DNA of 64,000 nucleotides from Roseimaritima multifibrata. GTDB lineage: Bacteria; Planctomycetota; Planctomycetia; Pirellulales; Pirellulaceae. Of the stretch, positions 26,685-36,808 are shown piece by piece. Both the position numbers and the translations under genes were made by a program. The first letter of the stretch is position 1. Every line of letters starts with the position of its first letter. The stretch is from positions 3,286,001 through 3,350,000 of the forward strand of contig NZ_CP036262.1 in NCBI RefSeq assembly GCF_007741495.1. Direction: 5' to 3'. Under the pieces are notes generated by a model. The model was not told the DNA's origin, ran no database searches, and worked only from the letters and a program-made list of their open reading frames with translations.

Positions 26685-28016
26685 TTAGACCTCCTCGAGC
26701 ATGGTTTTCGCGTCGCCGAACGTCTTTGGATGGACGTCCATTTTATCCATCATCGAAAGGAATAGCCTGCACAATTGTCGTTCTGGTTTTTCCTTGTAAT
26801 CCAGGACGCGGCCTCCCTGGATGCGGCCGCCGGCTCCGCCTAACAGGATCACTGGCAGCTGGTCGTTATCGTGTTTCGCGCCGGCCATCATGCTGGAACA
26901 GTGCATCAGCATCGTATTGTCCAGGAGCGTTCGCTCACCCTCTTGAATGGAGTCCAATCGTCCAGCGATGTATGCCACCTGCTCCATGAAGAACTGATTG
27001 ACTTTCAGCCAGTCCTCGCCGTCGGAATGTGACAACAGGTGATGGATCATGTAATCGATCCCGTGCTGAGGTTGTTCGACGCTCTTTAGATTCGGGAACC
27101 TCAGGGCGCTGTGATCGTTATTCAGTTTCAGCGTCGTGATCCGCGTGGTGTCGGTCTGGAATCCGAGCACCAGGATGTCGCTCATCAGTCGCATGTGTTC
27201 GGCGATGTCCTGCGGGATGCCGTCTGCGGGGCGGCCCATGTTCGGTTTGTCGAGAGTCGGACGCCACCCCTGAATGTCGCCTCGTATTCCAGCGTTTTCG
27301 ATGCGGGTTTCTACTTCGCGGACGGAATCAAGATACTCATCCAGTTTGCGTTGGTCGCCGATACTGATGCGGCGTCGTAGGTCCTGTGCGTCCGCCAGCA
27401 CCGCGTCCAGTACGCTCTTGTCTGCGGCGGCGACCTCGTCTTTGAACAGGCGGTCGAATGCGAGTGCAGGATAAAGCTCGAGCGGCGTCGGCGTGGTGGC
27501 TGAATTCCACGAAATGTGCGAGCTATACAGCATTGAGTAGTTCTTGTGGACCGACGGGTTGGAATGTTCGCAGCCCAACACCAAGCTTGGCACCTTTGTC
27601 GATCGCCCGTAGCTTTGCGCCAACAATTGATCGAAGCTTGTTCCCGATCGAATCTCGCCGCCCGATGCGATCGGCGCACCGGACAGGATGTTCCCGGTCT
27701 GCGAGCTGTGGATATTTCCCTTCCTCGCTTCTTCATGATAAAGGCCACGAACGAATAACAGCTTCTCGCGAAAATCGCTCAGCGGCGCAAGCGCCTTGCC
27801 AAGTTCCATCTCGCGGCCTTCACCCTTCGCCCACCAATGTTGCGAATGAAAACCGTTCCCCGAGAACAGCACGGCCAAACGAACCGGCGCTTCGCTAGCC
27901 GATGCGTTCGATCGCGGTTGGTCGCCCCAAACATTGAACGATTCCAACCACGGCAACGCCATGCTGACGCCCACACCACGTAGAAAGAAGCGTCGCGAGA
28001 AATGATGTTGGTTCAT
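26685..28016 (-). CDS. DUF1552 family protein, Tat-exported
   Basis: The 443-residue protein opens with a twin-arginine leader (SRRFFLRGVGVSMALPWLES). The DUF1552 core includes LAVLFSGNGFHSQHWW, the SSQTGNILSGAP segment and LDNTMLMHCSSMM, ending with the usual DAKTMLEEV. The family is related in fold to DUF1501/sulfatase-like proteins and is nearly always encoded beside a DUF1592 protein, as here (8 bases between them). No enzymatic activity is established. The gene sits second in a four-gene minus-strand series. Confidence 0.95.
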   Translation of the reverse strand: MNQHHFSRRFFLRGVGVSMALPWLESFNVWGDQPRSNASASEAPVRLAVLFSGNGFHSQHWWAKGEGREMELGKALAPLSDFREKLLFVRGLYHEEARKGNIHSSQTGNILSGAPIASGGEIRSGTSFDQLLAQSYGRSTKVPSLVLGCEHSNPSVHKNYSMLYSSHISWNSATTPTPLELYPALAFDRLFKDEVAAADKSVLDAVLADAQDLRRRISIGDQRKLDEYLDSVREVETRIENAGIRGDIQGWRPTLDKPNMGRPADGIPQDIAEHMRLMSDILVLGFQTDTTRITTLKLNNDHSALRFPNLKSVEQPQHGIDYMIHHLLSHSDGEDWLKVNQFFMEQVAYIAGRLDSIQEGERTLLDNTMLMHCSSMMAGAKHDNDQLPVILLGGAGGRIQGGRVLDYKEKPERQLCRLFLSMMDKMDVHPKTFGDAKTMLEEV

Positions 28017-28024
28017 GTTGGTTG

Positions 28025-31000
28025 TTATTGGGGATTTGATGAAATGGTGAGGGTTGGTTCAAATTGTTGTCCGCGGATTTTGCGGAACTGGGGACTTCGG
28101 ACGATTTGTTCAATCGCGGTGCTGATGCGATAGTCGTTCGATTTGAGTTGCTCGATTAGGTCGTCCAGCAGTGGTTTGTCTGACAGCTGCACGCTTCGTC
28201 CCAGAGAATAGCCGAGTAGTTTGCGGCAGAATTGGCGGAGGAAGTCGTCTTGACGTTGCTCCAGGAGGTACGTTCGGAGCCCATCCATACCATTTAGCTC
28301 GCCTCCACCTGGCATTTTTGCCAGGGTGTCGATCGGAAGTCCGGCGGCATCTTTGCTGCGTGATCTGCCAATCGCATCAAACCCCTCCAAGGCGAACCCA
28401 AAGTGGTCGATACGATCGTGACAGCGAGCACAACTGGGGTCACTGCTGTGACGTGCGATCATTTGACGTTCCGTCAGACCTTCGGGAGCTTCGTCCGGCA
28501 GGATTGGCACGTCTTTGGGCGGTCGTGGAAGTCTCTCGCCCAAAAGGACTTCGCTGATCCAGTTGCCTCGCAAGATCGGGCTGGTGCGTGATGCACCACT
28601 CTGCTTCGCAAGCGTCGCGGCAAATCCAAGCATGCCTCCGCGACCGTGAGCTCGCATGCCGTCGACTCGCTGCCAGTCGTCGACCGGTAATTCTTTGCCC
28701 GGAAGGTCGATGCCATAGTGTTTGGCAAGGGCGGCGTTCATGAAGGTATGGTCGGCATCTAGCAACGACAAAATCGACCGATCTTCCTGGAATAGATCCA
28801 TCAGGAAACGAACCGTTTCTTCTTGCATCTCGTCACGCACATCGACGAACGTGGGGAAATGCCGCTCGCTCTTTTCATCCAAGGTTTCCAGATCGCGAAT
28901 GTGCAGCCATTGGCATCCGAACTCGGTCGCCAGTCGTCGAATTTTGGCGTCCTTCAACATGCGACGGGTCTGTGTGATCAGTACGTCGTCGGAATGTAGT
29001 TTTCCGGATGCGGCGACGGCGCGTAGTTCTTCGTCGGGAGCCGAAGACCACAGGAAATAGCTCAGCCGCGTCGCCAGTTCCCAGTCGCTGACCGGCGCGG
29101 AAGTCGAACCCGCTCCGGCCGCCTCGCCACGATATAGAAATGCAGGCGACGTCAGCACCCGCGACAAAAGCAGCCGGACCGCATCCTCGTGGTCGACGTC
29201 TTTCGTTCGCAGTGTTTGATAAAGTTCGTGCAGGGCCTTCGTTTCCGGTTCGGTCAGCGTACGTCGCCAAGCCTTCGACGCAAAATCGATCACGGCCTGA
29301 ACCTGGACCGGTTGGACTTCCACAAGCTGTTTTCGAAACTGCTCGGCGCCTCGCATGATCGGTTCCCGCAGCGGCTCCAGACGTTTGTCTCCGTGCGGGG
29401 CATCGGGACCGTCCTGGGTCGAATACTCCCAGATCTGTTCGAATGCGTCGACCAATGTGAGTGCGTCTTGACTGACAAAATGCAATTCCGCCCACAAACG
29501 ATCCAGCGTTGCGTGTTGTTGATCATCCAGCATCAATTGCGACAGCAGGCTGTCTTCGCGGTGAAACAACGTTAGGGTCACCACTTCGTCGACGGGGACG
29601 ATGGTCGTGTAACAGACGGCGGCGGGAAACAGCTGACGGAAATCTTGAAATGCCGCTTCGAATCGCTGGCGGGCCTCGCTTCCATCGTGCACTAACACGG
29701 GAGCAGCGAACGCCATCGACGGCAAGCTGGATGTCCATGCCCCATTCAGTTCCTCGGAGTTGCTCGAACTGGGACGCAGCGGCGTGATGGCCGGTTCCGT
29801 GTTGGTTACCTGGACCTGAACGCTCGCTTCGCCACCGCTGGTCGGATGCAGACGTCCTTCCACAACGAACTCTGCGCCGTCGACTAGGGACGCGGGAAGG
29901 CGGATTTCCAATCGTGACGGAGCCTGCACGCACAGACTTTTCGCAGCGACGTCACCGTCGCTGGGATGTTTGCCAAAAAGGGCTGGATCGATACCGTATG
30001 GGGAATCGGATGTGTTGTCTTGCATGTCGATGGGCAAACGGAATGCTGATGCCAGCAGCGGCCCCGTGAACGACAGCAGTTGTTGATGGGCTGTTCGATC
30101 GGGCGAGTCGGCTGGAAGCGTTTCGAATTCCCGCTGAAGGAGGTTCTGCACTTCAGCAGCGAGACGCGAGCGTTCTTCGGTATCTTCACTGCGACGCCAC
30201 CGATCCAATAGCGACTGACTGGGAAGGTTCGCCGTAACGGCGTCCGTTTCCGGTTCACCAAAGAAATGCCAGACTTCGCGATTGCCAAATCGGTCGGCGT
30301 GTGGATTGCCTGCCAAAATGTCGGGGACGACGTCTTTGGCCAAATCCCATTCTTTCTCCGCACTCTGGATTGTCAATTCGATCGCCGTAAGATCGCAGAC
30401 GTGGCTTCCCTGGCCCGGACCAATCACCAGTGTGACCAGGTCGCCAGCCTGCACGTTCACGTTTTCGAAACGTCCCACACTGCTGACTTCGTTGCCTGAT
30501 GTAACACCACCGGCAAGCGAATCCCGTCGGTTCCCTTTCCGAACTTCAAGTTCCCAAGTCACTCCATTGCCGCAGGCGGTGTGCGCATCCTGAACGCTTC
30601 CGCTGATCGTGACGTTTCCCGCTTCCGGACAACGCCAGGCAATCACCGATGAGAGAGTCGGCGAGGGGTGGGTGGCAATGCTGTGTGGCTTCATTGTGCC
30701 AGGAATTTGGACCGTCGCATCGGATGAATTTGCGAGCACGCTATAGGCCTGTTCGCCACTCCAACCTTTGATGAAGTCGTAGCTGGCTAGGCTTTCCGTT
30801 TTTCCGGTGAGGAGTGTCCCGATTTTCGCCTCGCCCGTTGCGTTGACGCCAAGATAGCTAAGCCAATTCGAAAGGAGTTCACGATCGACGCCATGCTTTT
30901 TCGCAAGGGACGCAATATCGACAGGTTCTTGTGACAGCTGGGCCTCATGTGCGGCCGCCAGGCATTGAGGCACCGTCGAAGCGATGGCTTTTCGCCGTAT

Positions 31001-32386
31001 CGTCAGCTGATGGACTAGGCCACGCAAATCCTTTAGAGGCACATCAGGCTTTCCGGCGGAAACAATGCGCCCGTTTTCCCACAAGGCAAAGTCATGCTGA
31101 TTGCCGTCGCCCGCATCGTCAGCCGATAAATAGATCACGATGTCCCCACCGTCGGCAGGCGCTGCCAGCTTCATACGGAACTCCTGTTGCGACGCAAGCG
31201 GCGTAACGGGCTCCATCCATGCCTTCGGACCACCTGCTTTTCCCAGATGGCCGATGTTTGTGAATCGCCATAGAGAGTGCTGCCACGGTTCGATATCCGC
31301 GACGGTCAGTTTTCCGTTTCGCCACTTCGCACGCAAGCTGTCAAAAAGCAACGACGGCTGTTGGTCATCGAGCATTTCCCATAGGAGCCCGAGATACTTG
31401 GCGTTTAAGTTGTCGTCGCGGGCGACTGAGTCGATGGTCATGGTTCCGTCGGCAACAGCATCGCGGTGCTGGAAGAGTGCCGCAAGGCATTTTTCCAACG
31501 GAATGCGCCCGCCGCCGTTGTGCACGACGCCCGTTCCCCCGACGTTTGTTTCTTCGTCAATGGTCACGGTAAACCGGCGATAGAAATCGCGGATTCGGGC
31601 CAGCGATTCGTTCGTCCAATCACGCCGCGAGGTGGACGGCGAAAACCGCATCCCGCTTGGCAGAAGTACCACGTGATCGGAAACCTTTTGCGCCGCGTCT
31701 AGGTATTTTGTCAAAAAGGAGGGAGACATCACCAAAGCCGCCCCCGTGTTTGTGAACCCCTCGCCGGCAGCTCCATCGGCGGGAAATTGCTTCGCCGGAT
31801 CAAGCGATGCGATGCCCGTTAGATCACGCAACGTGTAGGTGTACTCCCTATTCGAAAGCCGCCGCAGTACGACTTCACCGGGATCGCCAGCACTGGCGAG
31901 TGCCAATTGATTTAATTTTTCCTGCAGCACCGTTGTTAGTTTCAACTTCAGCGGATCTGGCAGTTGCGGTTCATCTTTCGGAGGCATTTCGCCATCGGTA
32001 ACCTGAGCCAGAACCTGCTCCCAAATTTTGGGATGGACTTCATCCGTTTGCGATTTCGCAAACGGTTCTAAATCCAACTCGCCCTCTTTCCGTTCCGTCG
32101 AGTGACATTCAACACAGTACTGACGCAGGATAGGCTGGATCGTCTGTTCGAATTGTCCCTCCGCGCCATTTGCGGTGCTGACCAGGAAAAGGGCCATCGC
32201 GATAAGGGGGCAACCCAACACACGAATCCTCCGGTCCGGCGGTAGAGTCCTCCAGCGTTGAAACGTTAAACGCCTTTTCCATGCTTTCGAACAAAATGGA
32301 ACGACAGCTGCGATAGGACGCTCGGCACTTTGTGGAGGGGCGATTGCCACACCGGTTTCGCGATGATTCGGGGGGGGCTGAGTCAT
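28025..32386 (-). CDS. Very long DUF1592/DUF1588/DUF1585 cytochrome-like protein with large internal insertion
   Basis: The 1453-residue protein is far longer than the 872-residue relative at 59279-61897. It has a delayed signal segment (LGCPLIAMALFLVSTANGA, residues 58-75) and CVECH (Cys91, Cys94, His95). DUF1587 follows (LRRLSNREYTYTLRDLTG). The C-terminal third holds DUF1595, DUF1592 (WELATRLSYFLWSSAPDEEL), DUF1588 (SCARCHDRIDHFGFALEG) and DUF1585. Roughly 700 residues lie between, including a binding-type domain (VTISGSVQDAHTACGNGV) and unrecognised parts. AGGAG about 11 bases upstream supports ATG 32386. It heads an operon with DUF1552, PSD1 and DUF1501. Confidence 0.92.
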   Translation of the reverse strand: MTQPPPNHRETGVAIAPPQSAERPIAAVVPFCSKAWKRRLTFQRWRTLPPDRRIRVLGCPLIAMALFLVSTANGAEGQFEQTIQPILRQYCVECHSTERKEGELDLEPFAKSQTDEVHPKIWEQVLAQVTDGEMPPKDEPQLPDPLKLKLTTVLQEKLNQLALASAGDPGEVVLRRLSNREYTYTLRDLTGIASLDPAKQFPADGAAGEGFTNTGAALVMSPSFLTKYLDAAQKVSDHVVLLPSGMRFSPSTSRRDWTNESLARIRDFYRRFTVTIDEETNVGGTGVVHNGGGRIPLEKCLAALFQHRDAVADGTMTIDSVARDDNLNAKYLGLLWEMLDDQQPSLLFDSLRAKWRNGKLTVADIEPWQHSLWRFTNIGHLGKAGGPKAWMEPVTPLASQQEFRMKLAAPADGGDIVIYLSADDAGDGNQHDFALWENGRIVSAGKPDVPLKDLRGLVHQLTIRRKAIASTVPQCLAAAHEAQLSQEPVDIASLAKKHGVDRELLSNWLSYLGVNATGEAKIGTLLTGKTESLASYDFIKGWSGEQAYSVLANSSDATVQIPGTMKPHSIATHPSPTLSSVIAWRCPEAGNVTISGSVQDAHTACGNGVTWELEVRKGNRRDSLAGGVTSGNEVSSVGRFENVNVQAGDLVTLVIGPGQGSHVCDLTAIELTIQSAEKEWDLAKDVVPDILAGNPHADRFGNREVWHFFGEPETDAVTANLPSQSLLDRWRRSEDTEERSRLAAEVQNLLQREFETLPADSPDRTAHQQLLSFTGPLLASAFRLPIDMQDNTSDSPYGIDPALFGKHPSDGDVAAKSLCVQAPSRLEIRLPASLVDGAEFVVEGRLHPTSGGEASVQVQVTNTEPAITPLRPSSSNSEELNGAWTSSLPSMAFAAPVLVHDGSEARQRFEAAFQDFRQLFPAAVCYTTIVPVDEVVTLTLFHREDSLLSQLMLDDQQHATLDRLWAELHFVSQDALTLVDAFEQIWEYSTQDGPDAPHGDKRLEPLREPIMRGAEQFRKQLVEVQPVQVQAVIDFASKAWRRTLTEPETKALHELYQTLRTKDVDHEDAVRLLLSRVLTSPAFLYRGEAAGAGSTSAPVSDWELATRLSYFLWSSAPDEELRAVAASGKLHSDDVLITQTRRMLKDAKIRRLATEFGCQWLHIRDLETLDEKSERHFPTFVDVRDEMQEETVRFLMDLFQEDRSILSLLDADHTFMNAALAKHYGIDLPGKELPVDDWQRVDGMRAHGRGGMLGFAATLAKQSGASRTSPILRGNWISEVLLGERLPRPPKDVPILPDEAPEGLTERQMIARHSSDPSCARCHDRIDHFGFALEGFDAIGRSRSKDAAGLPIDTLAKMPGGGELNGMDGLRTYLLEQRQDDFLRQFCRKLLGYSLGRSVQLSDKPLLDDLIEQLKSNDYRISTAIEQIVRSPQFRKIRGQQFEPTLTISSNPQ

Positions 32387-32609
32387 ACTGCAGCGCTCCT
32401 GAGCGGTCCCGATGGATGCTCGACGGTTGCGGAGGGGAGGGACGTGGGGGGAGCTGTTTCTGGAGGCAACCGAAATGCGATCGCTAAAGCACTTGATGTG
32501 CGTGTGGAACTTCTAATGGGACGTCTGAACGCGATTGGATTCAGTTCCGTTAGTAACCGTTTGATAGTGGTCGATGTTAGCAGAAGTTGTCTGCTGATGG
32601 GGCGAACAT

Positions 32610-33266
32610 TCATGTCTCCAGCTCCGCCATCGGAAGCCATTCACGCCAACTGAGGATATGTTCGCGTGTCAGTTTTTCGCAGGCGGCGGCGGAGCGGTTT
32701 TGGAAACAATCCAGGATCCCTTCGTGTGAACCAGCCGTGTCGACGCGTGTGTCCAATTCCCGGTCACGATGCTGCTGGTGCAGATAGCCCAACCAGAGTT
32801 CCAGTTCGGTACGGAGGGAACGCCACAATTTCAGAAGCCGTGTGTTACCGGATGCTTCCACGATCAATTGGTGAAAGTCTAAATCTAACCGGGTAACTTC
32901 ATTCAGCGAATTCGCCTTTCGGGTCGCCGAGATGTTGTCTGAGAGCAATTGCTGCTGTTTTCGGCTAAGCGGAAAAGCCGATCGCGCTGCGGCCGGTTCC
33001 AGCAATAGTCGCATCGCAAACAGTTCTTCGAAATCTTGAGGGGTCAGCTGTTTGACGACCGTCCGTCCGGTCTCGGTAAACTCGAGCAGTCCGTCTCGCT
33101 CCAATGCCGCAAACGCCTCTCGCACCGGCACACGGCTAACCCCCAGACGCTTTGCCTCGGCGGCTTCGGCAAGGCGAGTTCCCGGAGGAAGTTGGCCGTC
33201 AAAAATTTCCTGCCGCAGACGATCCACAGCGGAAGCGGCAAGGGTAGAAGTATTTGTATGCATCAT
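32610..33266 (-). CDS. GntR-family transcriptional regulator with FCD domain
   Basis: The ~218-residue protein has a winged helix at about residues 10-70 (LRQEIFDGQLPPGTRLAE, LGVSRVPVREAFAALERDG). The all-helical FCD ligand domain follows (LRTELELW, and the DLDFHQLI metal/ligand motif). FCD regulators usually sense carboxylates or sugar acids and repress their own or nearby genes. In-frame ATGs exist at 33278, 33266 and 33263. I favour 33266 because the 33278 ATG overlaps a GGTATACC palindrome that looks like the protein's own operator. It is flanked by the DUF1592 operon downstream and by the RND pump genes upstream, all on the same strand; its targets are unknown. Confidence 0.92.
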   Translation of the reverse strand: MMHTNTSTLAASAVDRLRQEIFDGQLPPGTRLAEAAEAKRLGVSRVPVREAFAALERDGLLEFTETGRTVVKQLTPQDFEELFAMRLLLEPAAARSAFPLSRKQQQLLSDNISATRKANSLNEVTRLDLDFHQLIVEASGNTRLLKLWRSLRTELELWLGYLHQQHRDRELDTRVDTAGSHEGILDCFQNRSAAACEKLTREHILSWREWLPMAELET

Positions 33267-33268
33267 TC

Positions 33269-33296
33269 GGTATACCATACAGGGAAACGGTATACC
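33269..33296. promoter_or_regulatory. Paired GGTATACC palindromes, candidate autoregulatory operator
   Basis: Two perfect 8-bp palindromes GGTATACC sit at 33269-33276 and 33289-33296, exactly 20 bp apart, or two helical turns. They lie immediately in front of the GntR start. FCD regulators commonly bind short TGGTATACCA-like palindromes, so binding by this protein is plausible. No other copy was noticed in the window. Confidence 0.55.
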
Positions 33297-33332
33297 GTCA
33301 AGTAAATTCTATTCTTTACCCTGAAGAGACGT

Positions 33333-33360
33333 TCTAGCGAGCGTGGATACGCTCGCTGGA
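33333..33360 (-). terminator. Hairpin terminator-like element after the RND permease gene
   Basis: AGCGAGCGT and ACGCTCGCT pair perfectly around the loop GGAT. The stem extends to 12 bp with one wobble (33333-33344 with 33349-33360). It lies 56-83 bases after the permease stop and before the GntR gene. There is no T-run, so a Rho-independent mechanism is uncertain. Confidence 0.5.
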
Positions 33361-33415
33361 GCAACGGGGCCGTAACCAGCCGCCGCTCAGCGATGGTCGC
33401 TGCGTTCGATCCGTC

Positions 33416-36400
33416 TTAGTCGGACGGATGGTCGCCGACCGCGGTTGACCGAGGTTGGTAGAGCAGCCAGTAGGCTGCGGGGATGACAATCAACGTAAAA
33501 CTGGTCGATGTGAGAATGCCGAAAATGATCGCCCAAGCGAGTCCCGAGAAAACGGGGTCTAGCGTGATGACCCAGTTTGCCAGCAGCGTCGTCCCTGCCG
33601 TCAACAGAATCGGCCGTGTGCGAACGGCGACGCTCCGGATGATCGATTCGCGAAGATCGTGTCCTTCGGCTTCGGCTAGGTGAATGAAGTCGATTAACAC
33701 GACAGAGTTTCGGACGACGATGCCTGCTAGCGCGATCATCCCGATCATCGCAGTGGCGGTAAAGAAGACGGGGTTGGGATGACCACCAATGGGCTTGTCC
33801 ATGATGGCATTTAGTAGCCAAAAACCGGGCAAGATGCCGATCATGGAAAGCGGTATCGCGGTCATGATTAGCAATGGCAGAAGACGCGATCCGGTTTGAA
33901 ACATCAGGATTATAAATATTCCCAGTAACGCTGCTGCGAATGCGAGTCCAAGGTCGCGGAATACGTCCAACGTGATGTCCCATTCACCTTCGCCGGACCA
34001 AACAATCGAGTATCCACTTGGAACAAACCAAGGAACACCACCGCCCAATTTCAACCAAGATCGTTCGTCGAGCGGGATCGGTTGGACGCCGTCGGCGACT
34101 GCTGCCGGATCCGAGTTTACGGTGATGTTTGTCGTGCCACCGGTGCTCAGCGGCATCGGCTGGCGATCGTGCTCGATATCCATGATCGCATCGGCTGGCG
34201 GTCGTCCCGCGACTTCGGCGTACACATAAACCACACGGCGGAGGTTTTTGTGATAGATCGTTTTGTCTTCGATGGTTTGTCGGAATTTACCTAGCGACCC
34301 TAGCTGGACGATTTGCCCTTCGTTGCCTTGGATGTAGATCTCTTCCAATTCGTCGAGTGCCGAACGGTTTTCGCGTGGTAGTTTCAGTTCCACCCACAGC
34401 GGTTCGATTTCGCCGGGCAGGTGCATGACCGTCGCCTTGTTTCCGCTCAACACAGCCTCGACGGTTTCTGCAATCGTTTGCGTTGAGATCCCTGACAGTG
34501 CCGCCTTCGGTTTGTCGGTTTCAAACACGAACCGTGTTTGGTCATCTTCGGCACTCGTGTCCAAATCGACCAACCCAGGTTCAAGCTCAAGACGCTTTTT
34601 GACGTTCCTAGCAAGGGCGATTTGTTGCGAGTAGTTACTTTCGGGCGGACCGTAGACTTCCGCCACGATCGACGACAGCACGGGAGGACCCGGCGGGACT
34701 TCCACCAACTTGACGTTTGCATTCATCGAATCGGCCAGTTTGCCGATGTCGTCGCGAATCCGCAGAATCAATTCATGGGATTGCTGAACACGATGGTCTT
34801 TGTCAACCAGATTGACTCGGATGTCAGCGATATTGTTTCCTTGGCGAAGAAAGTAATGCCGCACGAGGCCGTTGAAGTCGATTGGCGAACTGAGCCCCAC
34901 GAAGACTTCATAGTCCTTCACCTCGGACAAACCACCGACGTAGTTGCCCAAGCGACGGGCCACCGCGTCGGTTCGTTCGAGGGTCGTCCCTTCGGGCATG
35001 TCGATGACCAACTGAAATTCGTTTTTGTTGTCATACGGCAGCATCTTGATCGGGACCATGCGGAACACCGGCAACAACATCGCCGCGATCAGCATGACGC
35101 CGATTGCCAGCAACACGCCGTAAGCCATCCCGCGTCCTTTCAAGATCGGCGAAAGAACCAATCGCGAAAGTCGGTACAGCGGCATCTTGGTGATGTCGTA
35201 TTCACTGGTCTCTTTCGTGTCGTTCAGTTTCTTCAGCGATACCATGGACAACCATGGTGTGATCACGAAGGCGACCAGGGTAGAGATCGTTACCGTCAGT
35301 GGGACGTTTAACGCCATCGGTCCCATGTAGGGCCCCATCATGCCGGTGATGAACGCGAGTGGAAGGAAGCTTGCGATGATCGCCAGTGTCGACAGCAATA
35401 ATGCCGGGCGAACTTCCTGGACGGCCCGCAAGACAGATTCGCGCGGAGGCAAGATTTTCATTGCAAAGTATCGGGCAATGTTTTCGACGTCTGTGATCGG
35501 ATCATCAACCAACAGCCCCAGCGAGAGGATGAGAGCGAACATCGTGACTCGGTTGATCGAGTACCCGACCATCAGATTGATGAACAGAGTCAAACTGTAG
35601 CAAACCGGAATCGCGAGCGCGATCACCAGTGCTGGGCGCCAGCCCATTGTCAGTCCGATCAATCCGATCACTGTCAGGACGGCAACCGCCAACCCTTCGA
35701 CCAGCTCGTTGACTTTGTCATTTGCGGTTTCGCCGTAGTCGCGGGTGATGCGGTATTTCACTCCCGTCGGGAGATGCGATTCGGCAAGGCTTTCCATTTT
35801 TTTGTGGACCGCGCTGGCGACTCGTACCGCATTGCTGCCTTTGCGTTTGGCAACGGAGATATTGACGGCAGGGAATACGTCCGACTTGGCAGAGGATGGG
35901 CGTGTCGCCGATTCCAAAGACTGGTCGCCGGGCCCAAATCCGACCCAACTGTAACTCTCCGCTTCGGCTGGCCCGTCGATCACCGTCGCCACGTTCTTCA
36001 AGTAGACCGGGCGGCTTCCGTTGACGCCGACGACCATTTCATTCAGTTCGTTGGCATTGCGGAAAAACGTTCCGGTTTCCACATGGAACGATTGATTTTG
36101 TTGCTCAAACTGGCCGTTGCGATGCGTGACATTGCTGGCCCGCATCGCTTCGGCAACCTGCAAAGGCGAGAGTTGATGAGCTGCCATACGTTGAGTGTCC
36201 AGTTCAACGTTGATGCGTCGAGGTCGTCCCCCGATTACTTCGACGCGATTTGTGTTCGAAATCGACTGCAATTCGTGTTGCAGTTCTTCGGCAATCCGGC
36301 GCAGTTCATGGTCACCGTAGCGTTCGGGTTGCTCGGACCAGAGAGTGGCGATTACGATCGGCACGTCATCAACTTCGATCGGTTTAACGACCCACGACTG

Positions 36401-36808
36401 GACCGATGGCGGAATCATGTCGATGGATGAATTGATTTTGTTGTATAGCTTTACCAGCGAATCTTCACGATCTTCGCCGACGTAGAACCGTACGGTGACG
36501 GTGCACGACCCAGGGCGTGACATCGAATAGACGTATTCAACCCCGTCGATCTGGTACAGCAGTTTTTCGATGCGATCGGTGACCTTGCGTTCGACTTCGA
36601 ACGCCGAAAGCCCTGGAGCCGAAACCATCACATCGGCCATCGGCACAACGATTTGGGGTTCCTCTTCACGAGGCGTCAGGTATAGCGAGGCGGCCCCCAA
36701 CATCAGCGAAATCACGATCAACATGATCGCCACGTCGCCGCGGAGGAAGACTTCCACAATACGAGTCAGAAGCGGGGAATCGTCCGATAGGGCTTGCGGA
36801 TCACTCAT
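33416..36808 (-). CDS. RND-family efflux transporter permease
   Basis: The 1130-residue inner-membrane protein has the RND layout: one N-terminal helix, a large periplasmic loop (PREEEPQIVVPMADVMVSAP onwards), six helices, a second loop and five more helices. The TM4 region reads GLLVDDPITDVENI, whose Asp pair matches the proton-relay position of HAE/heavy-metal pumps. Start 36808 is chosen because AGGAGA precedes it closely; ATG 36835 would add nine residues. It overlaps the adaptor gene by 8 bases, so the two are coupled. The EEPQIVVPMADV subtype is widespread in Gram-negative bacteria and its substrates are mostly unknown. No outer-membrane TolC-like gene is adjacent. Confidence 0.95.
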   Translation of the reverse strand: MSDPQALSDDSPLLTRIVEVFLRGDVAIMLIVISLMLGAASLYLTPREEEPQIVVPMADVMVSAPGLSAFEVERKVTDRIEKLLYQIDGVEYVYSMSRPGSCTVTVRFYVGEDREDSLVKLYNKINSSIDMIPPSVQSWVVKPIEVDDVPIVIATLWSEQPERYGDHELRRIAEELQHELQSISNTNRVEVIGGRPRRINVELDTQRMAAHQLSPLQVAEAMRASNVTHRNGQFEQQNQSFHVETGTFFRNANELNEMVVGVNGSRPVYLKNVATVIDGPAEAESYSWVGFGPGDQSLESATRPSSAKSDVFPAVNISVAKRKGSNAVRVASAVHKKMESLAESHLPTGVKYRITRDYGETANDKVNELVEGLAVAVLTVIGLIGLTMGWRPALVIALAIPVCYSLTLFINLMVGYSINRVTMFALILSLGLLVDDPITDVENIARYFAMKILPPRESVLRAVQEVRPALLLSTLAIIASFLPLAFITGMMGPYMGPMALNVPLTVTISTLVAFVITPWLSMVSLKKLNDTKETSEYDITKMPLYRLSRLVLSPILKGRGMAYGVLLAIGVMLIAAMLLPVFRMVPIKMLPYDNKNEFQLVIDMPEGTTLERTDAVARRLGNYVGGLSEVKDYEVFVGLSSPIDFNGLVRHYFLRQGNNIADIRVNLVDKDHRVQQSHELILRIRDDIGKLADSMNANVKLVEVPPGPPVLSSIVAEVYGPPESNYSQQIALARNVKKRLELEPGLVDLDTSAEDDQTRFVFETDKPKAALSGISTQTIAETVEAVLSGNKATVMHLPGEIEPLWVELKLPRENRSALDELEEIYIQGNEGQIVQLGSLGKFRQTIEDKTIYHKNLRRVVYVYAEVAGRPPADAIMDIEHDRQPMPLSTGGTTNITVNSDPAAVADGVQPIPLDERSWLKLGGGVPWFVPSGYSIVWSGEGEWDITLDVFRDLGLAFAAALLGIFIILMFQTGSRLLPLLIMTAIPLSMIGILPGFWLLNAIMDKPIGGHPNPVFFTATAMIGMIALAGIVVRNSVVLIDFIHLAEAEGHDLRESIIRSVAVRTRPILLTAGTTLLANWVITLDPVFSGLAWAIIFGILTSTSFTLIVIPAAYWLLYQPRSTAVGDHPSD

